Below are positions 46,302 to 57,441 of a stretch of 64,000 nt of DNA, in pieces; the stretch's first letter is position 1; each line of letters opens with the position of its first letter. Source of the DNA: Polymyxa betae (Eukaryota; Endomyxa; Phytomyxea; Plasmodiophorida; Plasmodiophoridae); the NCBI GenBank assembly GCA_003693705.1, contig RBZT01000286.1, positions 169,461-233,460 on the forward strand, in the 5' to 3' direction. A program made the translations under genes and the position numbers. Below the pieces are notes generated by a model, which worked only from the letters and a program-made list of their open reading frames with translations, was not told the origin of the DNA and did no database searches.

Positions 46302-47771
46302 CTATGGTAATTCGATCTGGTCTTTCTCTTTCGAATCTGCCATTTGATTGCCTGATTTCCTGATTTCGGGCTGCATGAAATTGAGCAGAATGGTAGCTCG
46401 GTCTCGAATATGAATATGTGGATGATGTCTAGCAATGTCAGTAAGCAGATAGGATGTTTGCTTGACGTCAGATTTTGATACAATATTTAGAGCAGAGATA
46501 AGTTTGTATCCGAACTGAAAGCTTTCCATTGCCATTGGTAAAGATATTTGACACAGTTTTAACAGAATCGAAGTATCTGCATCTGGACATTTTGCTGCAG
46601 CTAATAATACGGCCAGGTAATCAGCAGCTGTTAATATCGTCAGAGGATTGTCCACCAATGACATTTTATGTAAAAGATAAGGCAATGTTCTATTGGCAAG
46701 GTTCGATGATAATGACAATTGAACTAAAGCATTTACTGGCAGGGACATCAGTAGAGAATCGGGTAATGGCAATCGAGAGAGAATATTTGATAATGAGGAA
46801 TTAGGTAGCGATTCACAAAGATAGGTTAGCAATTGTACAAGATTGTTGAAGCAGCATTCATTATAATGTAGCAGTAATAATTGCAACTTTGTAATGAGAA
46901 TGTATGGAGACCGATCAAAAGTTGTTCGTTGAAGCCATGCTAGAAAATGTTTTCCTTTGATCCAGGATATGAAGAGCCAATGAATGGTTAGTGGTTGAGT
47001 AAGATCGGAGGCACTCAATTGTAAATATGAAGAGAACTCGTCATGATGGTTATCTGCATCATGATTGAGTATAATATATGCCATAAGAGCATAAACTGGA
47101 GAATATCTCGTCTGATACAGCTCTAAAGCAGTTTGTTGCAGGTTAACTCGATGAATGTTGGCACATTCTGATAACATGAGACAATGTAATGATGATAGAG
47201 CTGAATAAGGTCGATTGGAATACAGGCTTGGAATCAACATTGGGCATTGGCATTGTTCTCCTTCTCTGGAGAATGCCTGACATTCAATAGAACGTATTTG
47301 CAATAGACATCGTTGAGATACAGTTGATGGAAATGAAGATAACTGATTGGTGAGTGTTGCTATTAAATTATGACATGTTCTAGGTAATGAATTAGTCATA
47401 CATACAAGTATATTAGTACATGTATAGGCTAAACTAGACCAGATTATAGTATCATGTTGGAAGGAAGACATTGATGATATCAATCTAGATATATGATTAT
47501 GAACTTGCAAACCTGTACGAAAGAATTCCTGAACATGTTCCATCATCATGACTAATAAACAATCTCGTAATATATTGCTGCAATCACCAGATATCACTGT
47601 TGATATTATACAATCAAGAAGCTGCTCTCTCTCAACATATCCAAACTGCTGATATGTTCCAAGATCTTGTAAACAGAGAACCTGACACGAGATATTGGAA
47701 CCTGATTGTCGATTCCATTTCCATGCAGATGATAATAATGATGCTTGATCTAATGATATACGTCTAATCAT
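46302..47771 (-). CDS. HEAT-repeat protein, adaptin-like, possibly AP-5 beta subunit
   Basis: A single exon of 489 codons from MIRRISLDQASLLSSAWKWN. The protein is almost entirely leucine-rich helices in HEAT-like register (HISRLISSMSSF, IWSSLAYTCTNILVCMTNSL, ILITKLQLLLLHYNECCFNN, NNLVQLLTYLCESLP). It ends with TSYLLTDIARHHPHIHIRDR, ATILLNFMQ, which resembles the last trunk helices of beta-adaptins (xIRDRAxxYxxLL), here closest in feel to AP-5 beta (AP5B1). No ear domain is encoded. If AP-5 beta, it would act at late endosomes. The assignment rests on a short motif and overall shape, so another HEAT protein is a real alternative. Confidence 0.5.
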   Translation of the reverse strand: MIRRISLDQASLLSSAWKWNRQSGSNISCQVLCLQDLGTYQQFGYVEREQLLDCIISTVISGDCSNILRDCLLVMMMEHVQEFFRTGLQVHNHISRLISSMSSFQHDTIIWSSLAYTCTNILVCMTNSLPRTCHNLIATLTNQLSSFPSTVSQRCLLQIRSIECQAFSREGEQCQCPMLIPSLYSNRPYSALSSLHCLMLSECANIHRVNLQQTALELYQTRYSPVYALMAYIILNHDADNHHDEFSSYLQLSASDLTQPLTIHWLFISWIKGKHFLAWLQRTTFDRSPYILITKLQLLLLHYNECCFNNLVQLLTYLCESLPNSSLSNILSRLPLPDSLLMSLPVNALVQLSLSSNLANRTLPYLLHKMSLVDNPLTILTAADYLAVLLAAAKCPDADTSILLKLCQISLPMAMESFQFGYKLISALNIVSKSDVKQTSYLLTDIARHHPHIHIRDRATILLNFMQPEIRKSGNQMADSKEKDQIELP

Positions 47772-47860
47772 TGTGTTTGCAGCAATAACTGTACGTCACT
47801 CTATGTTCCATCTACTATGCATAATCAATCGTGGTACAAATGCAATTCTATTTATTCAAA

Positions 47861-50266
47861 TCAAGCTTTGAATACATCAGCTGATGGATATAAATCATGG
47901 GCCTTATTAATGAAATCAGAAGACCACGTTTTATAGTGTTCATGGACAATCTCTTTGGCTCTTAACAATGACGATAGTGATGGTTTCGATCCTGACCCAA
48001 ATGACATAATTAAAGACCTGATAGAACCCGAATCAGCACCGATTAAGGACATAAGATCTGCAGCATGAACACGATCCATATAATTATCAGAAGTGGAATA
48101 TTTACAGATTAATGAATCAGCATAGGCAGCAGCTGTTGTGAATGTAGATGGAAACAATGAAGCGATCTCAGCTGACACAACTTGACCAACAATATCATCT
48201 GATGGAGTATAATTCAGAGCAAACCGCAGAGCAGCTTTCTGATAGGTTTGATTAGTAGTAGCATGAGGTAATTGATTAGCTTGTAATAATGAATGTAATA
48301 CTCGTAATGGTAGATTCATGCAAGTATACAGATCAGCAGATACAATATATGTTTGCATATCTGACGGAGCAAACATTTCTAATTTATGAACATGTTCACG
48401 ACATTTAATAAGGAAATTGCCATCTTTCAGAAACGATTCTCCATCAGAGTCAGTATCACCATCTTTGGAATCTTTGGCCATCTTATGAAGTGCTCTTCTG
48501 GCTTTTGCTGCTTCTCGTTTAGATAGCTGAGTATGGCTATCAGATTCACGTTTCGCTTCAGCATCATTAGAAACAGGATTTAAAGAGCGGTGATGCAAAT
48601 TGAGATAGATTCGGGCCGAGTTGACAGCAGCTCGAACAGCGAATCGATGGGCTCTTAATGTATCCTCCCATTTTAACATAGATACATAGACAGATAATGT
48701 TTGACGACGTATACAATACATATGAAAATCGAATTGATCATCAGCAATATCATTAAAGTGAATATCAACCTGATTAAACTTCCTTAATGCTGGTCCATAT
48801 TGATGTTGACGTTGATAAGCTTCACCAACAGCTAATTCATACCACATACATTGCATATCAAATAGAGATATAACGGTATCACCATCACGTAAGAATAAAG
48901 AGACAACATTCTCAGCATCAGATAACAGACCAGCACGAAGAGCATATTTAACAGTTTTCGTATTTAGATATCGATCTTGAAGATCAAGACGACGTGCTTG
49001 ATCCATGACAGAATGAGCTTCAACAAACGCACCGATATGTTTTAATATTCGAGCTTTTAGCATGAGAATATCAATACAGCTGCGATCTATCTCACCAGAA
49101 TGAAGTTCCAGAATACGATCAATAATCTTTAATGCTGAATTGTGATCGTTAATAAAATCCAAATGTTCAGCATATAACATTAATGACTCTCTTGTTATTG
49201 GTTCTTCATTACCGTATCCAATAATTAAATTACATATCACTTCACGTTTATCTGCCTCAGAATAGAATTGGCGAACGCAACGGAATAGACAAGGAATACC
49301 TCGTTGAAGACCAGCTCTGAGATATTGATCAGATAATGATGTAAATATTGAGATATCAGTTATAAACTGAAGTGGAAGAAGTTTGGGAAGATTGGCCTCA
49401 GGATATATGTTAATTAGATCTTCATATACAGATAAGAGATCTGATTCAGCAATATCCAGAGCAGATTGAAATCCAGTATGATAATCAATATGATCTGGAT
49501 TAATATTAAGTAACTGTCGATATAAATCAACAGCTTCCTTGTTACGACCAAGCTTTAGCAATAAATCAGCTTGAATCTGTTTATAGGCGAGCATGTCCAG
49601 AATCGACTGATGATGATCTTGTGAGAATTGTAGAGCTTGTTGCAGTAATCCCTCTTCAATCATGATTCGCAATTGAAATAGAATCATCTCACTATATTCA
49701 TAAGACTTATTATCTTGATCTAATGTCTTATAATATGCAGATAGAATATCAAGAGCACGTTGACGTCGTCCACCAAGACATGCTGATACACTATATGCTA
49801 ACCAGTTATGTCTTCCTCCTGGTTGTAATACCAATATACGACGTCGTGTCTCTTCATAACCTGATAGATCACGGATTTGGATCTGAAGCAGTGATAAATC
49901 ACGAAGTATCTGAATATTATCAGGATCAATATGAAGAGCACGAAGATAGGCTTTAATGGCCTGAGCATATTCTCGTGCAGCACGATGATAAAGGCCTAAG
50001 ACATGCCAACAGATATGGGATTGCATATTTGCTAACAGTCCCTTCTTAATCATAGGTAGAGCTTGAGATTGTTGTTCAGGTCCCAAACAATTCAGAATTA
50101 ATCCCTTCATAGCCATGGTCTCACCATGTCCAGCCTGCGCTTTCAGAATCTGATCAGCAGCCCGAAGTCCCTTCTTGTACTGTTTTGTCTCATAGAATCG
50201 AACTAGCTGCTTGAATATGAGAGCATATCGTTGCGGTAGGACTTGTAATGAGCTCTGCTTTGACAT
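47861..50266 (-). CDS. NAA15: Naa15/Nat1, auxiliary subunit of N-terminal acetyltransferase NatA
   Basis: A single exon of about 800 codons. MSKQSSLQVLPQRYALIFKQ (50266) is preferred over an in-frame ATG 23 codons upstream because family members start near here. TPR helices carry the invariant blocks HGETMAMKGLILNCLG, HICWHVLGLYHR, NIQILRDLSLLQIQIRDLSG, LPLQFI and EMILFQLRIMIEEGLL. Later ones are MQCMWYELAVGEAYQRQ, DDQFDFHMYCIRRQTLSVYV and the basic stretch SKREAAKARRALHKMAKDSK. It is slightly shorter than human NAA15 (866). Naa15 anchors the catalytic Naa10 to the ribosome, where NatA acetylates Ser, Ala, Thr and similar N-termini. Absence of introns contrasts with genes in the first 45 kb. 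Confidence 0.95.
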   Translation of the reverse strand: MSKQSSLQVLPQRYALIFKQLVRFYETKQYKKGLRAADQILKAQAGHGETMAMKGLILNCLGPEQQSQALPMIKKGLLANMQSHICWHVLGLYHRAAREYAQAIKAYLRALHIDPDNIQILRDLSLLQIQIRDLSGYEETRRRILVLQPGGRHNWLAYSVSACLGGRRQRALDILSAYYKTLDQDNKSYEYSEMILFQLRIMIEEGLLQQALQFSQDHHQSILDMLAYKQIQADLLLKLGRNKEAVDLYRQLLNINPDHIDYHTGFQSALDIAESDLLSVYEDLINIYPEANLPKLLPLQFITDISIFTSLSDQYLRAGLQRGIPCLFRCVRQFYSEADKREVICNLIIGYGNEEPITRESLMLYAEHLDFINDHNSALKIIDRILELHSGEIDRSCIDILMLKARILKHIGAFVEAHSVMDQARRLDLQDRYLNTKTVKYALRAGLLSDAENVVSLFLRDGDTVISLFDMQCMWYELAVGEAYQRQHQYGPALRKFNQVDIHFNDIADDQFDFHMYCIRRQTLSVYVSMLKWEDTLRAHRFAVRAAVNSARIYLNLHHRSLNPVSNDAEAKRESDSHTQLSKREAAKARRALHKMAKDSKDGDTDSDGESFLKDGNFLIKCREHVHKLEMFAPSDMQTYIVSADLYTCMNLPLRVLHSLLQANQLPHATTNQTYQKAALRFALNYTPSDDIVGQVVSAEIASLFPSTFTTAAAYADSLICKYSTSDNYMDRVHAADLMSLIGADSGSIRSLIMSFGSGSKPSLSSLLRAKEIVHEHYKTWSSDFINKAHDLYPSADVFKA

Positions 50267-50877
50267 TGATATGTAATATTTGGGAGTATTGAAGGAGGAA
50301 TTGCCTTGTTGTTGAACGAAATCCCCTCTTACCAAGAGATTTTAATTAACAAGTGCGTCACGGACTTTATAACAATGTAACATATATGATATACTCTGTA
50401 CTTTGCATTAATATTCTGTAACATTACCAATACAATAGGTCTTCTCTATTACTTGTTTCATTACTTAATAATAACAGTCAATTGCAATGATAATCAAGTA
50501 TACTGTGCATCTCATGAAGACTATTGCAGTTGCAAGACATTGCCTCAAAAACTGAACAGGATATCAGTGCCTTTGTCAGCAATCGGATAAGGCTCATTTG
50601 CACGATGCCAACAGACAATTTAAGCTGCAGCGAAATAACAGATAAGCTGTTTTATGTTGAGGAACATCATGAAATGTATGAACAAGGAGATTTAGTCCTT
50701 TACACATGTTGACAGTTTAGAATACATCCAGCTGATTATACCTAATCTGACTAATATTGTAATATTTCCAATGTTCTATGCATTGTTAATATTATCATCA
50801 ACTAGCCCAAATACCACATATTGCTTCATGTTAGATAATACCCGTTGCTCAATTATTATGAAGTTTAATAGAGTTAG
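50267..50877. other. Intergenic, with one short open frame (50524-50712, +)
   Basis: About 610 AT-rich bases between two minus-strand genes. The only open frame begins MQLQDIASKTEQDISAFVSN and runs 62 codons to LYTC. Its composition is protein-like (balanced, one acidic HHEMYEQGD stretch) but no family is recognised and no promoter is evident. It may be chance. Confidence 0.3.
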
Positions 50878-53149
50878 TTAGCAGGAGAGGAACTGATTAG
50901 CATCATATGATGCTTCTACGATAGATTCCAAAGAATCTACCCAGAGCTTGATATCTCTTAAATCTGTATGGAACATATCGAGATCCTTGTAAGATAGGCA
51001 TTCTGGATGAAGTTCATCATGATCCAGTAATCGATCATATACACAGACCTTCTCTGAGATCTTATTGAAAACATACTTGAACTGATTAGTAACAACTGCA
51101 TACAACTTATATCCATTGATAGGATTATCTAGGACAATACGTCTGTGTTCTGATTGTTGTCTCATTAATGATTGACCTATACCATGTTGTTGAAATGGAA
51201 TTAGACCAAGCATATCTATAACGGTAGCCATAATATCATACTGATTTGACACTTGATCAATGCGAATAGGATCTTTAACCTGCTGGTTATATGGAGGTAG
51301 AATAAGCAATGGAATTCTTTGAAAGTCATCAAGTAGATCAACCATATGAAGTTCAGGATTACCACCAAGTCTATAATCTTTACCTCTTCCATGATCACCT
51401 TGAATAATTGTAATCGTATGATTCAATAATCCCTTACTACTTAATGACTTTATGAGTCTACCAAGTAGACGATCCTGAATATGACAGTTCAGACTTTCAA
51501 TAATCAGTAAATACATTATTAATTATTATACCGAATATATAATAGAAGATTTATAGTTTGCTGAAGTCTTTCCTCTGCTTGCAATAACAGCAGGATGTGC
51601 GAGATCGTGATCAGATAAATCTTTAGATGGAACTATGAAGGGGCTATCATAATGGTTAATAATATGGAATAGTATTAAATACAATCACTTACCTATGAGA
51701 GCTAACAGAATAATAATCAATAAAGTAAGGCTGTGATGAATTATGCAATTGTTGTATCCTATCCTCCAATATGGTCATAGTTTGTTGATCATGAAGACCC
51801 CAAGATTGTTGCTCAAATTGATTACTTGTCACACCAAGCTCTCCAAGTCGATTCAAAATAGCATATCTATCCATACAATGATGAAATGAATGATGAGATA
51901 GAAACCACTGCCAATCATGCCAATTGAGATCAGTTCCAGATATGAATTCATTCCTGTATCCTCGTTCTTTCAATATATCAGCTAAACCATAGACACAAAG
52001 AGATCGTGATTGTGATGCTAAAGCAGCTTCATGATCATATTTGGGTTTGATACCGAATAGATGTGTCAATAAAGTTCTGGAGGTCTGAGATGATGGAGAA
52101 TAATGTGATGTAAATAATATGCTATTCTGGGCCAGATGATCAAATTCTGGTGTTAGCGATTCATTGTTGGTCTGATCTTGTATGCATCCAACTATATGAT
52201 GAGACCAAGATTCCATGTTCAATATTAATATATTGTAAGGTCGACTTGGACTTGGTTCTATATGAAATTGGACTGGGCCATTGTAATTCCAAGTCCTTCT
52301 CCAGAATTGATGTTCAGATAATGATGACAGCAGCGTGTAGTTTTCATGCTCTCCAATAACAGATTTAATTATGGACGAATGGCTTGGAATAAATATATGT
52401 GATGATGACGACAATGGTACATAAAGACCTAGATCGGTTAGAAATCCAGCTTGTAAGCATATGACTGCATTATCGAACAAATATTTCGTTTGTGATGATT
52501 GACCCAAACGTAGATATAGGACCAGGTTCGTAGTGAATACTGATGTCAGTGCTGCAATAGACACATGTGTGTAATTGGAATGTGAACAAACAGATCTGAC
52601 ACATCTGGAGCTGATCAGAATAAAGGCAGAATACAAGATAATAAATATAATTGAAGTGAGCTCGAGGACAACCTGCTTAAACGAGGTGAGAAAAAGGTTG
52701 AAATTTGACAGAACAGTTTTGAAATCAGTGTACGATAACCGAGGATATCCCCAATGTTGTAATGATAGATCTAAAACTATAGGAAGAGTAAATAGACAGA
52801 TGATTATGCAGATAGATGTGAATCTGGGTCGACTGCAGATTATCATATAAGCCTGCATTAAGATGCAAAGATCCTGCAAATACCCGAACATCATACCAAA
52901 TAAAAGAGTTGGAAAAGACCATCCAATTCCATGAGCTGATATCTGAATACGAACTGTATCCAACCGATTAATGCTCAGAAATATCAATGCAACTGCCAAG
53001 AATCGCAGCCAAGTGTTCTTCTCACATCTATACATTTTGGGCATCAGATAAAGAGTGATCGGACGTTTGTCTATGCGCTTGTGGCTTAAATCATATGGCC
53101 TTGATTGCTGACAAACCAAGATGAAACGGTATGGATAGTAATTCAACAT
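50878..53149 (-). CDS. LTA-synthase-like membrane sulfatase/phosphoglycerol-transferase-type protein
   Basis: Three exons: a long first one (start 53149; internal ATG at MPKMYRCEKNTW possible) and two joined across introns at 51641-51690 and 51472-51530. The acceptor before DRLLGRLIKSL keeps the frame. Five or so membrane helices come first (FLAVALIFLSI, FPTLLFGMMFGYL, ICIIICLFTLPIVL, IIFIILYSAFILIS). An alkaline-phosphatase-superfamily domain follows: PYNILILNMESWS (metal Glu), SPSSQTSRTLLTHLFG (candidate Thr nucleophile), YKSSIIYS, ITIIQGDHGRG (metal Asp-His) and IPLLILPPYN. The layout matches bacterial LtaS/MdoB-type enzymes, and similar proteins occur in some fungi and protists. Substrate unknown; a lipid-linked head group or an envelope polymer is likely. 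Confidence 0.75.
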
Positions 53150-53225
53150 TGCAAAACATGTTTTAGTGGAGATAATGTATGCAGTAAACAGCGATCACGA
53201 CCAGAGCTTGCTTAACACTTGAGAG

Positions 53226-54050
53226 TTATGTACATATTGGTGGCGACATCTTCATACCGAACGATTGTTTCATGACGACGTCGTATAAACTTTCAATAGC
53301 ACTATCAACAGGTGCAGAACGTTCCTTCATCTTGCGTATTAAGGCACGACATAAAGAGCTCTGCTCCGATGCCGATAAAGATGCTGCTGTAACTCCATTT
53401 CCAAATATGTTGATGCCGATTCTAGCAGCAAACGACGATATAGAGGAATCATGAGACTTAAGACGTTGGCATATAATAGGGATAACCTGATCTGTAATCT
53501 GCCTTAAGATAGGTGCCCATGAAGATTGGAGAGATAGACCGGCCAGACACATCAGCGCTTCACGATGTACTTCCAAGAAAGGAGAGTTGGCAGAATGCAG
53601 CAGAACTTCAATTAGCTCCATGTTAGCTTCTTGATGGATAAATGCTGGCTCGCTTTCAAGACTAGGTTCAGCAAAACCATCCTCTTGAATCGAGCTCTGA
53701 CGAATATTGTTAGGAAAATCCAAGAATGATTTGTCGGAGCATAATTCGACATTAGGCTGTCGAAGCTTTAATGAAGAATATATAGCTCGAGCAATAAGCC
53801 GGAACACAGAGCGATCTCCAGAGAGACGCTGAAACTCGAATAGAAGCGAGTTCTTAGAATGTTGAAAAATGTTCAAAGCCAGATGTAATGTCGAGGTTCG
53901 AAGTATCAACTGATAGGGTTGCAAACGTATGCAATTGCCAAGGTGTTGTATGCTATCAGCTGCAACCTGTAATAGCTGGTGGGGAGTCAGAAGAGGACAA
54001 GTGGCGGCCCATTTCTTGTCATATACGGGTGGTATGCCAGGGAGAGACAT
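53226..54050 (-). CDS. HEAT/armadillo-like helical repeat protein, unknown
   Basis: A single exon of 274 codons, MSLPGIPPVYDKKWAATCPL to MKMSPPICT. Helical and leucine-rich, with HEAT-like units (MELIEVLLHSANSPFLEVHR, EALMCLAGLSLQSS, VIPIICQRLKSHDSSISSFA) and a central acidic loop. No signal peptide or catalytic motif. It starts with PxPPVYDKKW, which may be a short conserved leader. I do not recognise the family. It is too short for a full importin or adaptin trunk. Confidence 0.55.
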   Translation of the reverse strand: MSLPGIPPVYDKKWAATCPLLTPHQLLQVAADSIQHLGNCIRLQPYQLILRTSTLHLALNIFQHSKNSLLFEFQRLSGDRSVFRLIARAIYSSLKLRQPNVELCSDKSFLDFPNNIRQSSIQEDGFAEPSLESEPAFIHQEANMELIEVLLHSANSPFLEVHREALMCLAGLSLQSSWAPILRQITDQVIPIICQRLKSHDSSISSFAARIGINIFGNGVTAASLSASEQSSLCRALIRKMKERSAPVDSAIESLYDVVMKQSFGMKMSPPICT

Positions 54051-54411
54051 GATGATGGCTATGATCTAGCACATGAGATGTCTCATGATGACGCTAGACC
54101 TCAACAACAGAATCTGATAATGAGAATGATAGAAAAGGAGAAGCAGTAGGGAGTATGGTGAGTCAACACTCAATACGTCACACAGGGTTGCACCCCCCGA
54201 ATATATCTCTCTCTATATATAATAAAGGTACTTAATACAAAGGGATATCTCGGTCATATAATCAGCCAACTACACCATCACATCTACACTCCTCAAAACT
54301 CCAGATTTTAACAGTTATTTTCGATATTCCTCTGATGACAACTCGGCATTATCAATCAAACGTCAAGATGGGATTTATCACTGAGTGATGAAATATTGAG
54401 AACAAATGGAT
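54051..54411. other. Intergenic, no gene seen
   Basis: About 360 bases between two minus-strand genes, with a CT/TA-rich patch at 54205-54230 (minus-strand TATATATA). Probably promoter of the HEAT gene at one end and 3' end of NOP14 at the other. Confidence 0.25.
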
Positions 54412-56890
54412 TTATTTTTTCCTTTTTGATAGGCGAAGCATATTGGTGTCTCGTCCTAAATTTTCTAAAAATGTCCTGTTCTCTTTCAGTTTCAGTGTTT
54501 TCTGTAATTCTTTCTTCTGAGTCAACTGCCTTCGTTCATTTTCGATGAACTGGGCGTCTCGTCTAAGTTCTCTTCGAGCTCCCTTCTTCTCGCTCTTCAA
54601 CTTTCTCAGCAATGCTTTCTGGTGTCGCTTTTCAGCATCTTGCTCCCTTGCCTTTCCCGGAATAAAGTCTTCATAGACCACCGGATCTCGCTCACGAATC
54701 TGTATAGTCGGATTAGGAAGAGCATATCACTTGAGCAAAGAACATACCTTATGAGGATTTCTGTTGATAACCAAAGGCGTTCTCTTTGAAACAATTTTCT
54801 GAATGGTTGACATAAACTGATTTAAATCCACCTGATCATTGACCTCTTCAAGTAGGTGACAGAATGGGGAAATCAGCTGTATGGAAGAAATGAGCTCAGA
54901 CGAATAAAATAATATAATGATGATGAATATAACCTCTGGATATGATGATAGATGTTCATGTAATGATAATGCTCGTCGAAATATTGACATGAATGCATTA
55001 AGAGGAACACGACCATCATTTGAGAATAGAGAAGTTAATTGCAGGTTGCCATCATAGCGATCCCGAATGACTTTCTGCATACAGAGTATCATATGATTGA
55101 TGAGTTCAGGAATAAAGCGGTGTGATTGTTGGACATATTGTAGAAGAATATCACATAGAAGAATGCTACGAGCTAGACAGGACATGGTTCGTCCTAACAA
55201 AGTTCAGTAGTAGTCAAATGCAGTAGAAAAGAAGCATACTTCGAATCTGAAGAGCAGATAGATAGGATGTGACAGCAAAGAGAAGTGGAGTTATACAAGC
55301 ATGAATATAATCTGATATAGAGAAGATCTGCATTGCTACTTGTAATTCAATTAATGTATGAACAGGTAGATCACAGAGAGGAGGTAAACATGCATCGATC
55401 TTGGAAATAATCTGAAACAAACTTAACTGACAGATATAGTCATTGAAAAGCCTTACGAACATTTTGTAAGAATGAATCAGAAGCTAGACGAGGAAATTGT
55501 ATGGCCATTTCAGCAATAGCATTAGTAAGAACATGAGATAATTCAATAGTATTTGATGTAAATGATACAGAATCTGACCATAATCCACGTAGATACTGAA
55601 GCAACATACGAAATAATCGTTGTAATGCCATACTGTTATCAGTATGAAATGATATATGAGAACATGCTCGTATACGTTCAATAACTGTAGATAGACGTTC
55701 TCTATCTGATTTACCAAGATCTATAAGATCTTCAACATTATCAGGTACATGGATAATGTATGGGAGCTCTTCAACATCTCCCTTATCTCCCTTATTACTA
55801 ATTGTAATATCATTGACTTCAGATTCAGAACCCGACAATCTCAGATCATAATCATCATCATCCATATCGGAAATGTCATGATCAGAATCTGGTAATACAA
55901 ACTCAGGATCTATCTCAACATTACATACAGTTAGATCTTCAATCGAATGTCTAGTCTGCTTGCTAATCATTGGGACTGCCATACGCTTCAGACGTTCTTG
56001 CTCTAATTCAACAAGTTTCTTATGAGTTTTGGCTGCAGCTTCAGCTTCTGTCAAAGTACGATCTGAAGCTGCTTCTGTCGCCTAGGAATGGCAAGTAAGA
56101 TCCCTGATATTGATCTCAATAACAATATCATTACCTGTGTTGATAATTGTCTGGAAATCATCTCAAAATCATCATCAGGATCATCATTTACTGGATCAGA
56201 ACATTGATCGTCTTTTGAATATATCATTGCAGATCGAAGATCAAGCCATGCTGAATCTAAATCAGCCAATATTGCTGCATCTTGCTCTTTCGCTAACGCT
56301 GCTTCTGCCTTGGTTTGCTTTGACTTTATAATAATGTCCTGTAGTATCTCTTGACGTGTACGAGGAACACCACATCGTGCTTCTTCAGCCATTAATTCGC
56401 GATCTCTTTCAATCTGTAGTTGAAGTTCGTGATTCTTTTGAATCTCTTCATCATGTTCATCTTGTAATACACATGATAATGCAGCACCAAAATGAGTGAT
56501 CTCATTAGCACCATCAACATTGTCATCATCCAGATTATATAACTCATTCTTTTTACGCCGCTCTTGTTCAAATCGAATCTGGCTCTTTTGCTCAGCGGTT
56601 AATGACGGATTGAATTGACCAAATCGATTATCAATAAAACGATTGATCTTATTATTATGTTTCCGGTTAAATTCATCATGTAGAGATTGAAGACGAGAAT
56701 GGATAGCTTTAGTTCGAGCAGCAGTTACATTCCGATCGGCTCCTTTAATCTTTCTTCCAAGAGCAATCTGTCGTTTAGGTATTGATGATACCTTATTGAA
56801 TGGATTATTCGGCACTGTTGTTTTCCTTCTCTGACGATGTATTAATGATTCCACAGCAGAAGATTTGGATTTCTCCTTTGGAGCGGCCAT
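54412..56890 (-). CDS. NOP14: Nop14, ribosome biogenesis factor
   Basis: Four or five exons. The N-terminus after MAAPKEKSK carries the conserved NPFNKV, ALGRKIKGADRN, RFIDNRFGQFNPSL and EELYNLDDD-like motif (KKNELYNLDDDN, THFGAAL). TRQEILQDIIIKSKQTKAEA matches SRKELIEELIAKSKxEK. Then come acidic runs and ELPYIIHVPDNVEDLIDL (family DELPYxFxxPxxxEEL). The alpha-helical core has SHRFIPELINHMILCM. The C-terminus REQDAEKRHQKALLRKLKSE, GARRELRRDAQFIENERR ends KRKK. Nop14 acts with Noc4 and Emg1 in nucleolar 40S assembly, the same pathway as UTP21 at 26-29 kb. Length about 750 residues, typical. Confidence 0.92.
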
Positions 56891-57441
56891 CTTTTCTTTT
56901 ACTGTATCAAATACAGATAATCAGAAAGCCAGAGCTGCCCCCCAAGACCTTCGCACTCCGCCACGGATTGGATCTTCAGCTCTCGGACTTCTCTAATTTT
57001 TCATATTCTTTTTATTGCGGCATCAAAAATATTCAGTCGAAGTACGTTTTGCAGAGGGTACTGTTAACACGTTTTGGCTGGTTGGATTTACTTCACAAAC
57101 ATGTTAATATTCTTATAATTATGATGAAAACAGTAAGAGGAAGCCACTAATTTCATAAAGTTTGTACCGTCAAACAACAAGCTATGCTCTATCTTGGGAT
57201 CAATAACAATATACTTGTTTTTCATTCTCATTATGTCTTCTTACTGCAAATCTTGACCTGTTCATTGTCTGCTCACTAGTAATAGGGATACGGCGATATG
57301 CAGAGTAACTTTTTATCTTCTAGTGCTTGTAACACGCACATTATCTCTGCTTTCTAGCCTTCTAGGTAGGAGTAAAAAAATTCCCACTTGAAATAGGCTC
57401 TAAAAATAGGCTCTAAAAATGCTGTATCATTCAATTATTCT
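56891..57441. other. Divergent intergenic region with a 13-bp direct repeat
   Basis: About 550 bases between the NOP14 start (minus) and the ankyrin gene (plus). A tandem duplication of AGGCTCTAAAAAT is seen at about 57394-57420, about 20 bases before the ankyrin ATG. A short open frame at 57000-57150 lacks protein features. Confidence 0.3.
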
